A DNA stretch of 64,000 bases, from positions 38,089,001 through 38,153,000 of the forward strand of contig JANJXV010000002.1 in NCBI GenBank assembly GCA_024803745.1. The letters are read 5' to 3'. The DNA comes from Megascapheus bottae. Lineage: Eukaryota > Chordata > Mammalia > Rodentia > Geomyidae. Each line of letters opens with the position of its first letter. Position 1 is the first letter of the stretch. Positions 11,831 to 22,289 of this stretch are shown here, one piece after another. Made by a program: the position numbers and the translations under genes. The notes beneath the pieces were generated by a model. That model was not told the origin of the DNA and searched no databases. It worked only from the letters and a program-made list of their open reading frames with translations.

Positions 11831-12146
11831 GACTGTTGTGGGGCTTGAACTGAATGCTGGGTGCTCTTTTTCTTTTTTGCTCAAGGCTAATGCTCTACTA
11901 TTTTAAGCCACAGCTCCACTTTTGCTTTTCTGGTGGTTAATTGGAAATAAGAGTCTCATGGACTTTTCTACCCAGGCTGGCATTTTTTTTAAAAATTGTG
12001 CTTTATTGGTGGGGTGATATATAAAGGGGTTAAAGTTACATTCATTAGATAGTGGGTACATTACTTCTTGAACATCTACACCCCTTCTCATCTAGGCTGG
12101 CTCTGAGTAGTTAGGATCATAAGTGTGAGCCACCAGTTCCTGGCTC
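11831..12146 (-). mobile_element. 7SL-Geo SINE, minus orientation, split by an L1 fragment
   Basis: The Geo unit and linker occupy 11831-11981. The 7SL unit resumes at 12094 ('ctgagtagttaggatcat', then 'gagccaccag'). The two parts are continuous if the 112-bp insert and one copy of 'aggctggc' are removed. Confidence 0.85.
11982..12093 (-). mobile_element. Very short L1 3' end inserted in a SINE
   Basis: The insert has a poly-T start and then the complement of the L1 3' terminus ('taaaggggttaaagttacat', 'cccttctcat'). It is flanked by the 8-bp duplication 'aggctggc' at 11974-11981 and 12094-12101. It is extremely 5'-truncated, at about 110 bp. Confidence 0.85.
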
Positions 12147-13344
12147 ACACTTTTGGAAGTCCACTTTTGAAAGTGTTGGGAATTATTTTCTGTGATCAAA
12201 GGCCACAATCTTCTCTCGATTCACCTACAGCTAGTACGTAATGGTACTTACTACTTTGGCCAGGTCATTTGTAGATATGCAGGTATCCTCTTTAGGAATC
12301 ATAGTTTCTGGCCTTTGCTGGGAGCATGCCCATCCATCTAAATAGAATGCTCCTTTTCACAAACTTCACATTTATCATTATCCCTTTGGGAGGACCATGT
12401 GGTATCATGCCAACTGTGTAGACTCCAAAAAGCCTACATTTGAATGTCATTTCCTGGTCGATTAAAGTCTAGTTCCTGGTCAGGTAACTTCCCCTCTTGG
12501 AACTTTATTTTCTTTGTGAATACAATGAACACACTAATTATGCCTTCAGATTTCTTGCATTCTTGCATTTTCTGGATTTAGCAAGGATACAGTATGCATG
12601 TTTGGCTGCAGTGGTCCTTAGGTCATAAGCTGTGTGAAATCTAAGCTTTGGACTGGTGCAAGAGTAGGTGAGGAGAAGAGATTCTCTACAGGCTCTGGTA
12701 TTTGTATTGCATTTTTGTATTGTGGATTTCTTGAAGTTGGCCCTTCTTATTTCCTGTAATTTACAGTTTCTTCCTATTGAGTCTTAGGGTCTGTTTAGTT
12801 GTGTTTAATTTTTTTTCAATACTCAGAACTGACACACAGTAAGGACTAAATAAAACCTAGAAATACCATGCAGGTTTAGATTCCAAGTTGCCAGCTATTC
12901 CTTTCCTGAGATTTTCTTATTTCTACTTGGTGGTTTGGCCAGTTATACATTCTTTCAGCCATTGACTGGAATGGGCTCAAGAACGGCAGGGCATTTCAGG
13001 AAATCCGATCCATGTGTCTCTGTCAACTAGACTTCTGTCTAAAAGAACACCGTAGTCAATTACTGGTGCTGCCACAGACCTGGGTGTGGGGAGAGACAAT
13101 GTGGACATCTTACTAGACTGTCTTTAACGGAGTAAAATTTAGACATTCTTTAAATGTTACTTCCCTAAAAGATGATTCTCCACCTACTGAGAGATAACAC
13201 AGGTCCTGAGGTTTTTCTGAGCCTGAAGTTGAGCAATAGTCCTACTCATCAAGTCAGTATATGGTGATGCAAGAGTAGAATCGAACTTCTTCAAGTACAT
13301 TCTGAGCCCACCCCATCACATACCACCAGTGGATCATTTAAAAC
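12147..13344. other. Unique sequence, no gene
   Basis: About 1.2 kb without a recognisable repeat, exon or promoter. The composition is ordinary and no frame exceeds 60 codons with recognisable content. Confidence 0.5.
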
Positions 13345-13356
13345 CAAATCTCAGAC

Positions 13357-13556
13357 CTACTGCAGGTGGCTCATGTAATCCTAGCTACTCACCAGATCAG
13401 AGAATCACAGTTTGAAGCTGGCCCAGGCAGGAAGGTCCTTGAGACTTAGAAAAATGGGAAGTGGGGCAGGGAGCTAGCCTGAGTCCAATGGCTCAAGGAC
13501 CATTCTCAGGCTCTGATTTCAAGCCCCAGGATCAACGCATGTGTCCCCACTCCCTG
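13357..13556 (+). mobile_element. 7SL-Geo SINE, plus orientation, with 12-bp TSD
   Basis: The 7SL-like head 'ggtggctcatgtaatcctag' is followed by a degraded Geo unit ending 'ttcaagccccaggat'. The flanking duplication 'caaatctcagac' (13345-13356 and 13557-13568) is perfect although the body is diverged. Confidence 0.85.
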
Positions 13557-13829
13557 CAAATCTCAGACATTCTATTTGTGTCTCTCTAGAGCTGCCCAAA
13601 CCAAAGTTGCCCCAAATTCACGCAATCAGGAGACTGAAAGTGTGTAATTATAAAGTATATGACAGGATTGATTCCTTCTGGAAACTCTAGCTCTTCCTAG
13701 CTCTTTTGGATGTGAACTATTCTTTGTCGTTCTTAGTGTGATGTTGGGTTACTCCTATCTATGCCTCTATCCTCAAGGCTCTCACGGGTGTGAATGCCTT
13801 GTGTCTCCTCTTTATATTTTTTTTATCTT

Positions 13830-13864
<35 letters not shown>

Positions 13865-13866
13865 TT
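13830..13866. repeat. (TTTA)n microsatellite
   Basis: Nine or so TTTA units abut the tail side of the following SINE. They fit expansion of its A-rich tail. Confidence 0.95.
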
Positions 13867-14052
13867 TTTTGCCAGTTCTGGGCTTGAGCTCAGGGCCTGA
13901 GTACTGCCCTTGGACTTTCTCAAGGCTAGAGCTCTACCACTTGAGCCTCAGCACCACTTCGGGCTTTTTTGTATGTATGTGGTACCAAGGAATCGAACCT
14001 GGGTCTTCGTGCATGCTAGGAAAGCACTTTAACCAGGCCAAACTTCCGGCCC
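13867..14052 (-). mobile_element. IDL-Geo SINE, minus orientation, with TSD
   Basis: The Geo complement ('gccagttctgggcttgagct') is followed by the IDL complement ('ggaatcgaacctgggtcttc', then 'gtgcatgctagg'). The duplication 'gtgtctcctcttt' (13801-13813) against 'gtgtcttctcttt' (14053-14065) has one mismatch and brackets both the element and its (TTTA)n tail. Confidence 0.92.
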
Positions 14053-14088
14053 GTGTCTTCTCTTTTTAAAAGAAAGACTTCATTCGGT

Positions 14089-14300
14089 TTGGCATTGGTG
14101 GGTCATGCCTGTAATCCTGGATACTCAGGAGGGTAAAATTTCAAAAGTATCCTAGACAGGCAAGTCCATGAAATTCCTATCTCCAAGTAACCAGCAAAAA
14201 AGCTGGAGGTAAAGCTGTGGCTCAAGTGGCAGGTAGCCTTGAGAGAAAAAGCTAAGGATCTGAGTTTAAACCCTAGATACTCACACAAAATAAAATGAAA
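14089..14300 (+). mobile_element. 7SL-Geo SINE, plus orientation, diverged
   Basis: The head 'ggtgggtcatgcctgtaatc' leads to a right unit 'tgtggctcaagtggcaggta' and an A-rich end with 'aaaataaaatgaaataaat'. Confidence 0.8.
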
Positions 14301-14399
14301 TAAATACTGGATTTTTAGTCGACATCGTGATTTTATTTCAAGGTTGTTAGTTATATCTGAAAACATTCAATTTTCAAGTAAGATCAAATTCTGAGTTTT

Positions 14400-14695
14400 A
14401 GGTAGATATGAATTTGAAGTAGATATTATCCCTCCCATATGTATCTCAGGACTAATCTTCTATTGTCTGAATATTTTATGGTTGTGGCCTGTCCTATACT
14501 GATGATAGTACAGTTTGCTTCTAGATTTCCACTGAATATGTATCATTTTACTCCTATGCAGAATAGCTGGTTCATAGAAATTCACATTTTCCGTCTTGAC
14601 ACACATTGTCAAGCTATCTCCTAGGAAAAATGTGCTACTTTACACACTCCGACAGTGCCAGCAGTGCTGTGTGCACTCACAAATCTAGAAAAAAA
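14400..14695 (-). repeat. Possible old L1 fragment, minus strand
   Basis: The segment 'tttacacactccgacagtgc' followed by 'cagcagtgctgtg' resembles the complement of the L1 ORF2 3' region ('cactcccaccaacagtgtag' in the copy at 17138). The match is weak and the family is unresolved. Confidence 0.35.
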
Positions 14696-14715
14696 ATCCT
14701 TTTACTCTTTTTGTT

Positions 14716-14904
14716 TTTTTTTTTCAGCCCGGATCTTGAACTCAGGGCCTTGGGCTTTCTCAAGGCTAGGGCTCTACCGCTGAATCCAAAGCACCATTTC
14801 CAGCTTTTTTTTTTTTTTACCCCAGTATATGTGGTACCGAGGAACTGAACCTGGGTCTTCCTGCATGGTAGGCAAGCACTCTACCACTAGGTCAAACTCC
14901 CAGC
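14716..14904 (-). mobile_element. IDL-Geo SINE, minus orientation
   Basis: A T-run leads into 'cttgaactcagggccttggg', and the IDL unit ends 'caaactcccagcc'. A second T-run (14803-14818) between the units marks the A-rich linker between the two monomers. Confidence 0.88.
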
Positions 14905-14919
14905 CTCTCTTGCTCTTTT

Positions 14920-15758
14920 TTTTTTTTTAAATACTTTTTTTGTCCATATTTATTATGCGGGAAACATTTTATATTTTATGTCTTTTTTCAATTATAATTG
15001 GGTATGGTTAATTTTCAAATAAAAATATGTAACCGTAGTGGAAATAAGAGAGAAGCGTGAGGAATGCTTGAATACTGGGGCTCAACAGTGATTCAGATCA
15101 AATAATTTCCACAAATACCACTTGTATCAAGTAGTTCGGGGGAAAGCACTAGAGAAATGCTATTAATCTTCTACATGTAAGGTATATACATTACACCGTG
15201 GGATGCTTATGGTAGAAAATGAATGCCCCGCAGATCAAGAAAATAACCTCTTTAAGTTTCTGTGGACAATTGTAACAAAATGTTCAATCTAAAGGAATTA
15301 TTGCCCATTGGAGGTCACTTCTTTAACCAAGGGGCAATACTTTTTCCAATTACATATTTCACAGCCAAGTTGTATATTACCCTTTTGTTCATTTTGAAAA
15401 AAAAGGAAAGACCATTCTAGATTTCGTTCTGCCTGTTTGCCATCAGTCAGACCTATCAGGTTAGCTAATAGAATTATAGGGCACCACCAATTCTCTGGCT
15501 AAAGGTCAAATGGCGTTGGAGACTACAGTCATCAAAAAGGATCATTTAAGGCTTCGACAAAGTCAGACTTTGTCCTACATTCTCCCTTCCTTCCATTTAT
15601 AGCTTAGATTTAAAAAACATAGAAACATTTGTTGTTTAATCACCAATGACATGCCTGTTCTTGTAGCATGTTTAAATAATAAAGGAAGTCATAGCAAAAA
15701 GTGAAATCATCGTACCATTCTCACATAGAAGCATTTGGAATGTAATTCTCAGAAGTAT
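14920..15758. other. Unique sequence, no gene
   Basis: AT-rich single-copy-looking DNA. No repeat or exon signal is seen. Confidence 0.5.
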
Positions 15759-15764
15759 TCTTTC

Positions 15765-15826
<62 letters not shown>

Positions 15827-15956
15827 CTTCCTTCCTTCCTTCCTTCCTTCCTTCCTTCCTTCCTTCCTTCCTTCCTTCCTTCCTTCCTTCCTTCCTTCCT
15901 TCCTTCCTTCCTTCCCTCCCTCCTCCCTCCTTCCCTCCCTCCTTCCCTCCCTCCCT

Positions 15957-16035
<79 letters not shown>

Positions 16036-16037
16036 TT
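15759..16037. repeat. Long pyrimidine microsatellite: (CTTT)n (CCTT)n (CCCT)n (CT)n
   Basis: About 280 bp is almost pure pyrimidine on the plus strand. It passes through CTTT, CCTT, CCCTC and then CT units before meeting the Geo unit of a SINE. Such homopurine-homopyrimidine tracts can form triplex DNA. The long frames here are translated repeats. Confidence 0.98.
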
Positions 16038-16308
16038 GCCAGTTCTGGGGCTTGAACTTAGGGCCTGAGCACTGTCCTTGGGTTTTCTCAAGACAAGAGC
16101 TCTACTACTTGAGCCACAGCACCACTTCTGGCTAGAAAGTAGTTTTAGTGACTGTGTTTTAAAAGTCTCTGTCTTATTTAAGCAGCCGTGTCAGTTCTGA
16201 GCTTGGCTCAGTTGACTGTGGTAATGAGAAATCGAGAAATTGAGAAATCGAACCCCGATCTTTGTGCATGCTAGGCAAGCACTCTACCACTAAGCCAAAC
16301 TCCCAGTC
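16038..16308 (-). mobile_element. IDL-Geo SINE, minus orientation, interrupted
   Basis: The Geo complement occupies 16038-16130 and the IDL complement 16222-16308. About 90 bp of other sequence lies between them; it includes a second Geo-like start near 16190 ('cagttctgagcttggctcag'). A local 8-bp triplication, 'gagaaatc/gagaaatt/gagaaatc', lies at 16226-16249. The L1 copy that follows inserted exactly at the 5' boundary of this SINE. Confidence 0.75.
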
Positions 16309-16322
16309 CCTGATTTATTTTT

Positions 16323-18680
16323 TAGTTTTAGTTTTATTTTTTTATTATAATTGATAGAGGGATTACAGTTATATTTACCAGACAGAAGGTGCATTACTTC
16401 ACACACATTGATACCCCTTCTCATGTTTTTGTCCCTATTTCCCTCTCCCCACCCCCTCCCCTCATCTTGCTTTACCCGTTCCCTTTCCTATTTCAAATAA
16501 ACAAATAAACAGATATACAATATACCAGATTATAAGGTAAGACACTGTAACAATATGAGAATTAACAAGGGACAACAAAAGAGATGAGAAATAACATAGT
16601 ACATTAAGAACAATAGCTATAGTGAAGAGCGATATAGCTCTTGTTTTCCATATCCTGCAGGTCCTTTCCTTTAGTGTCATCCTATATGTATCTAGGCCTT
16701 ACGTATCTAGGTTTTGAGCTATTGTAATCCTCTGCTAGGAGAGTCCAAGTTTTGTACTGATTATTACGAATGAGGGAAACCATTGAGCCTATATTCCTTT
16801 GAGTCTGGCTTACTTAGTATGATTTTTTCCAAGTCTTTCCATTTCCTTACAAATGGGGTGGTGTTCTTTCTGATGGCAGCATAGAATTCCATTGTGTATA
16901 AATACCACATCTTATTGTTCCACTCATCAACTGAGGGGCATCTGGGTTGGTTCCATATCTCCACTATGGTAAATAGTGCTGCAATGAACATCGTTGTGCT
17001 AGTGTATTTAGTATGTCCTTATTTCTGGACAATTGGGTAAATGCCAAGTAGTGGAATTGCTGGCTCATAGGGGAGTTCTATGTTAAGTCTTTTGAGGAAC
17101 TGCCATACTGCTTTCCATAATGGTTGAACAAGTTTGCACTCCCACCAACAGTGTAGTAGTGATTCCTCCTGGCCACATCCCCTCCAGTATCTGTTGTTAT
17201 TAGTTTTTTTGATCCTGGCCATTCTAACTGGAGTGAGGTGGAATCTTAGAGTTGTTTTGATTTGTATTTCTTTTATGGCCAGAGATGTCGAGCATTTCAT
17301 CATGTGTCTATCGGCCATTCTTATTTCTTCTTCAGAGAAGACTCTCTTTAAGTCTTTGGCCCATCTTTTAAAGGGATGGTTGTTTCTTTGCAGATTAGTT
17401 TTGGAGTGATTCAATTTTTTGAGCTGTTGATATATTTTAGATATGAGGCCTTTGTCTGTTGTATGGTTAGTGAAGATCTTCTCCCACTCTGTAGGCTTTC
17501 TAGTTAATTTGCTAGCTATGTCCTTTGCTATACAGAAGCTCTGCAGTTTAATGCAGTCTTACTTTTCCAGATTTTCTCTGATTTGTTGTATTTCTTGGTC
17601 CTTTTTGAGAAAGTTTCGACCTGTGCCAAAGAGACCTAGTGTATCTCCTATTCTTTCTTGTAAAGTTTTCAGTGAATCTGTTTTTACCTTAAGGTCTTTC
17701 ATCCATTTGGAGTTAATCTTAGTACAGGGTGACAGAGAAGGATCCAACTTTAATTTTCTGCAGGTGCTTAACCAGTTCTGCCAGCACCACTTGTTGAAGA
17801 GGCTGTCTTTCTTCTATTCTATTTTTTGGCTCCCTTATGGAAGATTAGGTGGCCATAGGTCACTTGGTTGATTTCTGGGGGTCTTCAGTTTTATTCCATT
17901 GGTCCTCAGACCTGTTCTTGTGCCAGTACCAAGCTGTTTTGGTTACTATATCTCTGTAATAGTCTGAAGTTTGGTATTGAAATACCTCCTGCTCTGTTCT
18001 TTCTGCTAAGAATTGCTTTTGCTATATGAGGTCTTTTATTATTCCATATAAAATTTTGGATTGCCTCTTCTATTTCCTTAAAGAATGACATTTGGATATT
18101 GATGGGTATTGCATTGAATTTGTAGATAGCCCTTGGAAAGATTGCCATTTTCACGATGTTAATTCTTCCAATCCCGGAGCATAGGAAGTGTTTCCATTTC
18201 CTCAGTTCTGCTTTAATTTCCTTTTTCAGGATTTTAATATTTTCATCCTAAAGGTCCTTTACATGCTTAGTTAATTCCTAGGTACTTTATTTTCTTTGAG
18301 GCTAATGCAAAAGGAGTTGCTTTCCTGATTGTTGCCTTATTCCTCTCATTGTTGACATATAGGAAGGCAGTTGATTTTTGAGGGTTAATTTTATACCCTG
18401 CTACCTTGCCAAAGTTTTGAATCAGCTAAAGCAGCTTGGGAGTGGAGTCTTTAGGGTTCTTTAAATACAGAATCACATCATCTGCAAAGAGGGAAAGCTT
18501 CACTTCCCTTTTCCCTATTTGGATCCCCTTTATGCTTGCTTCTTGACTTATTGCTCTGGCTAGGAATTCTAATACTATGTTAAAGAGGAGTGGAGAGAGT
18601 GGGCATCCCTGTCTCGTTCCTGATTTTAGAGGGAATGGCTTTAGCTTTTTGCCATTAAGTATGAAGTTAGGTGTGGGTGC
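16323..18680 (-). mobile_element. L1 retrotransposon, 5'-truncated, about 2.36 kb
   Basis: The minus strand carries the last third of ORF2 and a 3' UTR of about 400 bp, with the tail complement at 16323. The imperfect flanking repeat 'ccctgatttatttttt' (16308 on) and 'ccctgatattttttat' (18681 on) is likely the TSD. The element retains more of the RT catalytic region than the copy at 4847 but lacks everything upstream of it. Confidence 0.93.
16764..18680 (-). pseudogene. L1 ORF2 remnant with reverse transcriptase catalytic motif
   Basis: The minus strand encodes 'LFADDVILY', the RT metal-binding FADD motif (codons at 18486-18475). Downstream come '[19 protein letters not shown]' (frame 18154-17906), the Cys/His region 'CGQEESLLHCWWEC' (within 17414-17019) and the terminal 'MFIAALFTIVEIWNQPRCP' (16991-16764). 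Several stops and frameshifts separate these blocks, and the endonuclease and N-terminal RT are missing. It cannot make a functional protein. Confidence 0.92.
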
Positions 18681-18957
18681 CCCTGATATTTTTTATTCTT
18701 GCAAACAGGAATAAAAATCCTGCACTTTCATGTAGAATTGGACCATTTCTGAAGGAGTTTTATAGGATGAATTGTTAGATGATAAATAATTGCTGTGTTA
18801 AAGAGTAATGTGTGTAACTTTACACATGGATGGATTCAGTCAGTTTGTTTCTTCCTCCTTCAAGAAAGGTTACTCCTGGTTCTACTTCCATAATAGTGTG
18901 TCAGAATCCCTAAATATCGTCTTTCTCATTTTTGTAAATTAGATAATTTTTTTATCC

Positions 18958-19165
18958 CTTGAACTCAGATTTGTGCTCTCATTCAATTTGCTCACAAGCT
19001 GGTGCTCTGCCACTTGAGGCACACCTCTCATCTTGCGAGTTAATTGGAGGTAGAATGTCATAGACCTTCCTACCCTTCGTCCTTTGAACTGCTGTGCTCT
19101 AGGTCTCAGCCTCCTGATTAGCTATGGTGACAGGATAGCAAATGCTTGCCACAGGTGTCAGCTGG
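18958..19165 (-). mobile_element. 7SL-Geo SINE, minus orientation, old
   Basis: A diverged complement is recognisable by 'cttgaactcagatttgtgct', 'ctctgccacttgag', 'gttaattggaggtag' and 'tcagcctcctgattagc'. Confidence 0.75.
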
Positions 19166-19429
19166 ATATTCTCTTTCATTACATTAAAATCAAGTTCAAA
19201 TTTTGGTTTTAGGAGCATCTATGCTCCCCAAACTTTGCATCTATGCTCTTCTTCCTGGTCTAACTGATAACTGGTAAGACAAGAGTACCCAGGAGATCCA
19301 TCTGTCCTCCTGAAGGAGGTAGGGTCTTTACTGTCTCAGGAACAGGCAGTGGTAGGTCAGCAGCTTTTGTACTCCTAGAAGCCACTCAGTCAAATACTCT
19401 TCAGATAGTACCCTAAATGGTGACAGAAA

Positions 19430-19610
19430 AGTATGAATATTCATCGAATATCTATAACATGTCAGTTAGCATGCATACTTTATCAAATTCAATCCTTGCA
19501 GCCAACTTGAAAGCGCAGGATTTTCCTACATTTTATACAGAGAGATTAAGTATCAGAGAAATGAAGACTTTTTCCCACAAAACTAAAGTGTTAAATCTAG
19601 CATTTATTTA
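19430..19610 (+). repeat. MIR SINE fragment
   Basis: The order of motifs fits MIR: 'caaattcaatccttgcagcc', 'acattttatacagagaga', 'ttaagtatcagagaaatga', then a 'ttcccacaaaactaa' stretch in place of the conserved 'gcccaaggtcacacagct'. Confidence 0.55.
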
Positions 19611-19619
19611 TTATCAACT

Positions 19620-20035
19620 AATTGTGCAGAGGGGTTTCAATTCAACATGTCACTTGGTAAGTACAGTGCGTCTTGATTAAAATTGCTTCTTCTGTCATTT
19701 TCCCCCATTTCTCCCAAACTTACCTTTTCTCTCCATTTACCTGGTTCCATTTTCACATATGTGCATTGAGAGTTATGACTGCATTTTCCCATCCTTTCTC
19801 TCTTTATTCATCAACCCTCTTCCCTTACAATCCCCCCACATCCCACTCCCAGCAACATACATTCCAGCTTCCTAGTATTCCTTTTGTTAAACTGAGTTGT
19901 TCAATGGAGTCCCATGATAGACTCCTCCCCTGCATATATCATACTTTTGTTAATATGTTTGTATATATTTGCACAAACATATGAGAGAAACCATGCATCC
20001 TGTGTCCCTCTGAGTCAATCCAGGACTTAAATGAA
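19620..20035 (-). mobile_element. Old L1 3' UTR fragment, minus strand (second 3' UTR type)
   Basis: The core 'gaggggtttcaattcaacat' recurs in related form near 29140, 31070, 38000 and 46500. The right part, 'catatgagagaaaccatgca', corresponds to the L1 segment next to the ORF2 C-terminus. Sequence divergence is higher than in the 16323-type copies. Confidence 0.65.
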
Positions 20036-20814
20036 GTGCATCACCCTAAAGCCCACATTTTTAAAATAAAATGGTCCAGCACTCTTCCCAATATTGATAG
20101 CTTTAGCCCAGGCACTAGTTAAATTTTGATCTGCTACCATAGTTCAGCAATGGGGGTTTTGAACACATCAGCAACTTTTGAACTTAACCAGTATCCATCC
20201 ATTATTCATTCCCTGCATTCACTCATGTATTTGTCATGTATTTATTAAACAGGTATCATGGGCTATACTAAAGAAGTATGATTGCTTCTTGTGAGGGTAT
20301 CAGGGAAAATGAGGGTGAAATCTGAATGGTTTCATTAGAGATATTGTTATTAGCAATGTACACTAAGTCTGGGGGCCCAGAGTGGAAGTTCCCATTGTAT
20401 ACTTTAGGCAACATCTGAACAAAGACCAGTCCTGCATCTCCCATAAAACACACCTTGATGCACTTGCCAAAGATGAGCAGCGTGAGACCAGACCTTTGAC
20501 TTTTGAGTGGAAAAGAGCAGGGATCTTCAGGAATGGAATGGTTTTATTTTTTTCATCAGATAATAATACAGCTTAAAAATACATATTTCAAAGAATCTAT
20601 AGGCACTTGTAATATCCAAATCTTTCAATGTACATACACACACGAACTATAATACTAGTTTTGGAAAATATTCTTTTGTAAACACCCAAATAACCACCAG
20701 TGTACTCTTGGCATTTCATCGTTTCCATGGGTATATACTGTTTTATAATATGGACTAGTCAATATTTACTCAGCTACCATGGACACTGGGACACTGTGGA
20801 TTGCTAGTTTTGTT
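20036..20814. other. Unique sequence, no gene
   Basis: Two overlapping frames (20268-20453 minus, 20382-20576 plus) have no recognisable domain. Nothing else is supported. Confidence 0.45.
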
Positions 20815-20935
20815 TTGTTTTTCTACTTGTGTGAATACTACAACTTGAACTCAGTGACCCAGGCTTTCATTGGGCTTTTTCCATCCAGGGTTTGTGCTCT
20901 ACCAATTGAACCTCACCTTTACTTCCAATTGCCAG
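20815..20935 (-). repeat. Geo-type SINE fragment, minus orientation, old
   Basis: The stretch 'aacttgaactcagtgaccca' followed by 'tgtgctctaccaattgaacc' is a decayed Geo unit. A second SINE starts immediately to its right. Confidence 0.6.
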
Positions 20936-21172
20936 TTTTTTGTTTGTTTGTTTTTTTAAATGTGGGTCCTAGGGCTTGAACTCAGGGCCTGGATGCTGTC
21001 CCTGAGCTGTTTTGCTCAAGGCTAGTGCTCTACCACTTGAGCCACAGCCCCACTCCCACATTCTTTTTGCATGGTTAATTGGAGATAAGTGGATTTTCCT
21101 GTCTGGGCTGGCTTGGAACCATTATCCTCAGATCTCAGCCTCCTGAGGAGCTAGGATTACAGATGTAAGCCA
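20936..21172 (-). mobile_element. 7SL-Geo SINE, minus orientation
   Basis: A T-rich tail complement is followed by 'gcttgaactcagggcctgga', 'gttaattggagataag' and 'cctcctgaggagctaggatt'. Its 5' end served as the target of the L1 insertion that follows. Confidence 0.88.
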
Positions 21173-21177
21173 TTTTT

Positions 21178-21643
21178 TCTCCATATATTTTTATTGTAGT
21201 TAATAGAAGGGTTACATAATATTCACCAGATAGAAGGTGCATTACTTCACAAACATTGATACCTTTTCTCATGACATGGTCCCCATTTCCCTCCCCTGCT
21301 TCCTCCACTCATCTTGATTTCCCTCCTTCCCTATCCAATTTCAAATAACCAATTAAGCATATATAAAATATATCAGATAACAAGGTGAAATATTATAACA
21401 ATATGAGATAACCAAGGGACAGCAAAAGAGATGAGAGATAACATAGTACGTTAAGGACAACAATCACTCATTATATGGCTTTTGTTTCTATATTCTGGAG
21501 GTCCTTACATTTAGCGTCATACTATATGGCCTTATGTATCTAGGTTTTGTTCTATTGTAAATCTCTGCTAGGAGAGCCCAATGTTTCGACTGATTATGAC
21601 AAATGAGGGAAACCATTGAGTATATGTTCCTTTGAGTCTGGCT
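21178..21643 (-). mobile_element. L1 3' UTR and ORF2 tail inserted in a SINE, with 18-bp TSD
   Basis: A poly-T start is followed by the L1 3' UTR complement of the 16323 type and the first bases of the ORF2 C-terminus complement ('ccattgagtatatgttcctt'). The perfect duplication 'cagatgtaagccattttt' at 21160-21177 and 21644-21661 proves an insertion into the older SINE end. Confidence 0.93.
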
Positions 21644-21661
21644 CAGATGTAAGCCATTTTT

Positions 21662-22100
21662 AAAGTTGCAAATTTACTTGAAATCGAAGTTCAACATTCT
21701 AACATCTGTAATCCATTAGAACACTTAATGGGAAGGAGTCTATAAGTGAAGTGAGATAATCTTTATATATAAAATATTTAGTTAAGTTCCTGGCACAAAG
21801 CAACTAGTCAATATATGGTAATCTGTAGAAAGCTAAAGTTCTGGGAAAGCAAAAGGAACACACCTTCATCTTCATCATAATGAAGCATTTCAGGTTCCTG
21901 GTATGATGAAGCATCTTAAGGCACAAGGAGAACTTAGGAATGGCCTTCTCCTGGGGGCCTAATCCCTGGCCACACATGGCTTTGTATCCTTTATCCTTGC
22001 ATGCGTGTCCTCCAAGCAGCTTTCTTCCTATCACTCATCAGATTGCATGTGTCCAAGATACACCACTTTGTGCTTGTGAACAGTCAGGTTGGAGAATGCG
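21662..22100. other. Unique sequence, no gene
   Basis: No recognisable repeat. The minus frame 21804-22034 has no recognisable domain. Confidence 0.45.
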
Positions 22101-22289
22101 GTCTTCTTCCCTTCCCTTCTCTTTCCCTCCCCTCCCCTCCCATTCCTTCCCCTCCCCTCCCTTCTTTGTGTCTTTTGCTCCCCTCCCTCCCTCCCTCCCT
22201 CCCTCCCTCCCTCCCTCCCTCCCTTCCTTCCTTCCTTCCTTCCTTCCTTCCTTCCTTCCTTCCTTCCTTCCTTCCTTCCTTCCTTCCTT
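22101..22289. repeat. Pyrimidine microsatellite (CCCT)n (CCTT)n
   Basis: About 190 bp of plus-strand pyrimidine: irregular TTCCC units, then (CCCT) about 11 times and (CCTT) about 17 times. Long frames across it are translated repeat. No intact SINE is attached on its right side, only a T-run at 22311-22319. Confidence 0.97.

Noticed and set aside
13823..13866. Regularly spaced short repeats that might suggest a CRISPR-like array
   Set aside because: The units are 4 bp and contiguous without spacers. This is an ordinary microsatellite in a eukaryotic genome.
15672..16091. 139-codon minus frame and 106-codon plus frame
   Set aside because: Both are translations of CTTT, CCTT and CT microsatellite units (Lys/Glu/Arg or Phe/Leu/Ser runs), not proteins.
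17443..17871. 142-codon plus-strand frame
   Set aside because: It runs antisense to L1 ORF2, whose minus-strand remnants are recognisable protein. The plus frame is a shadow.
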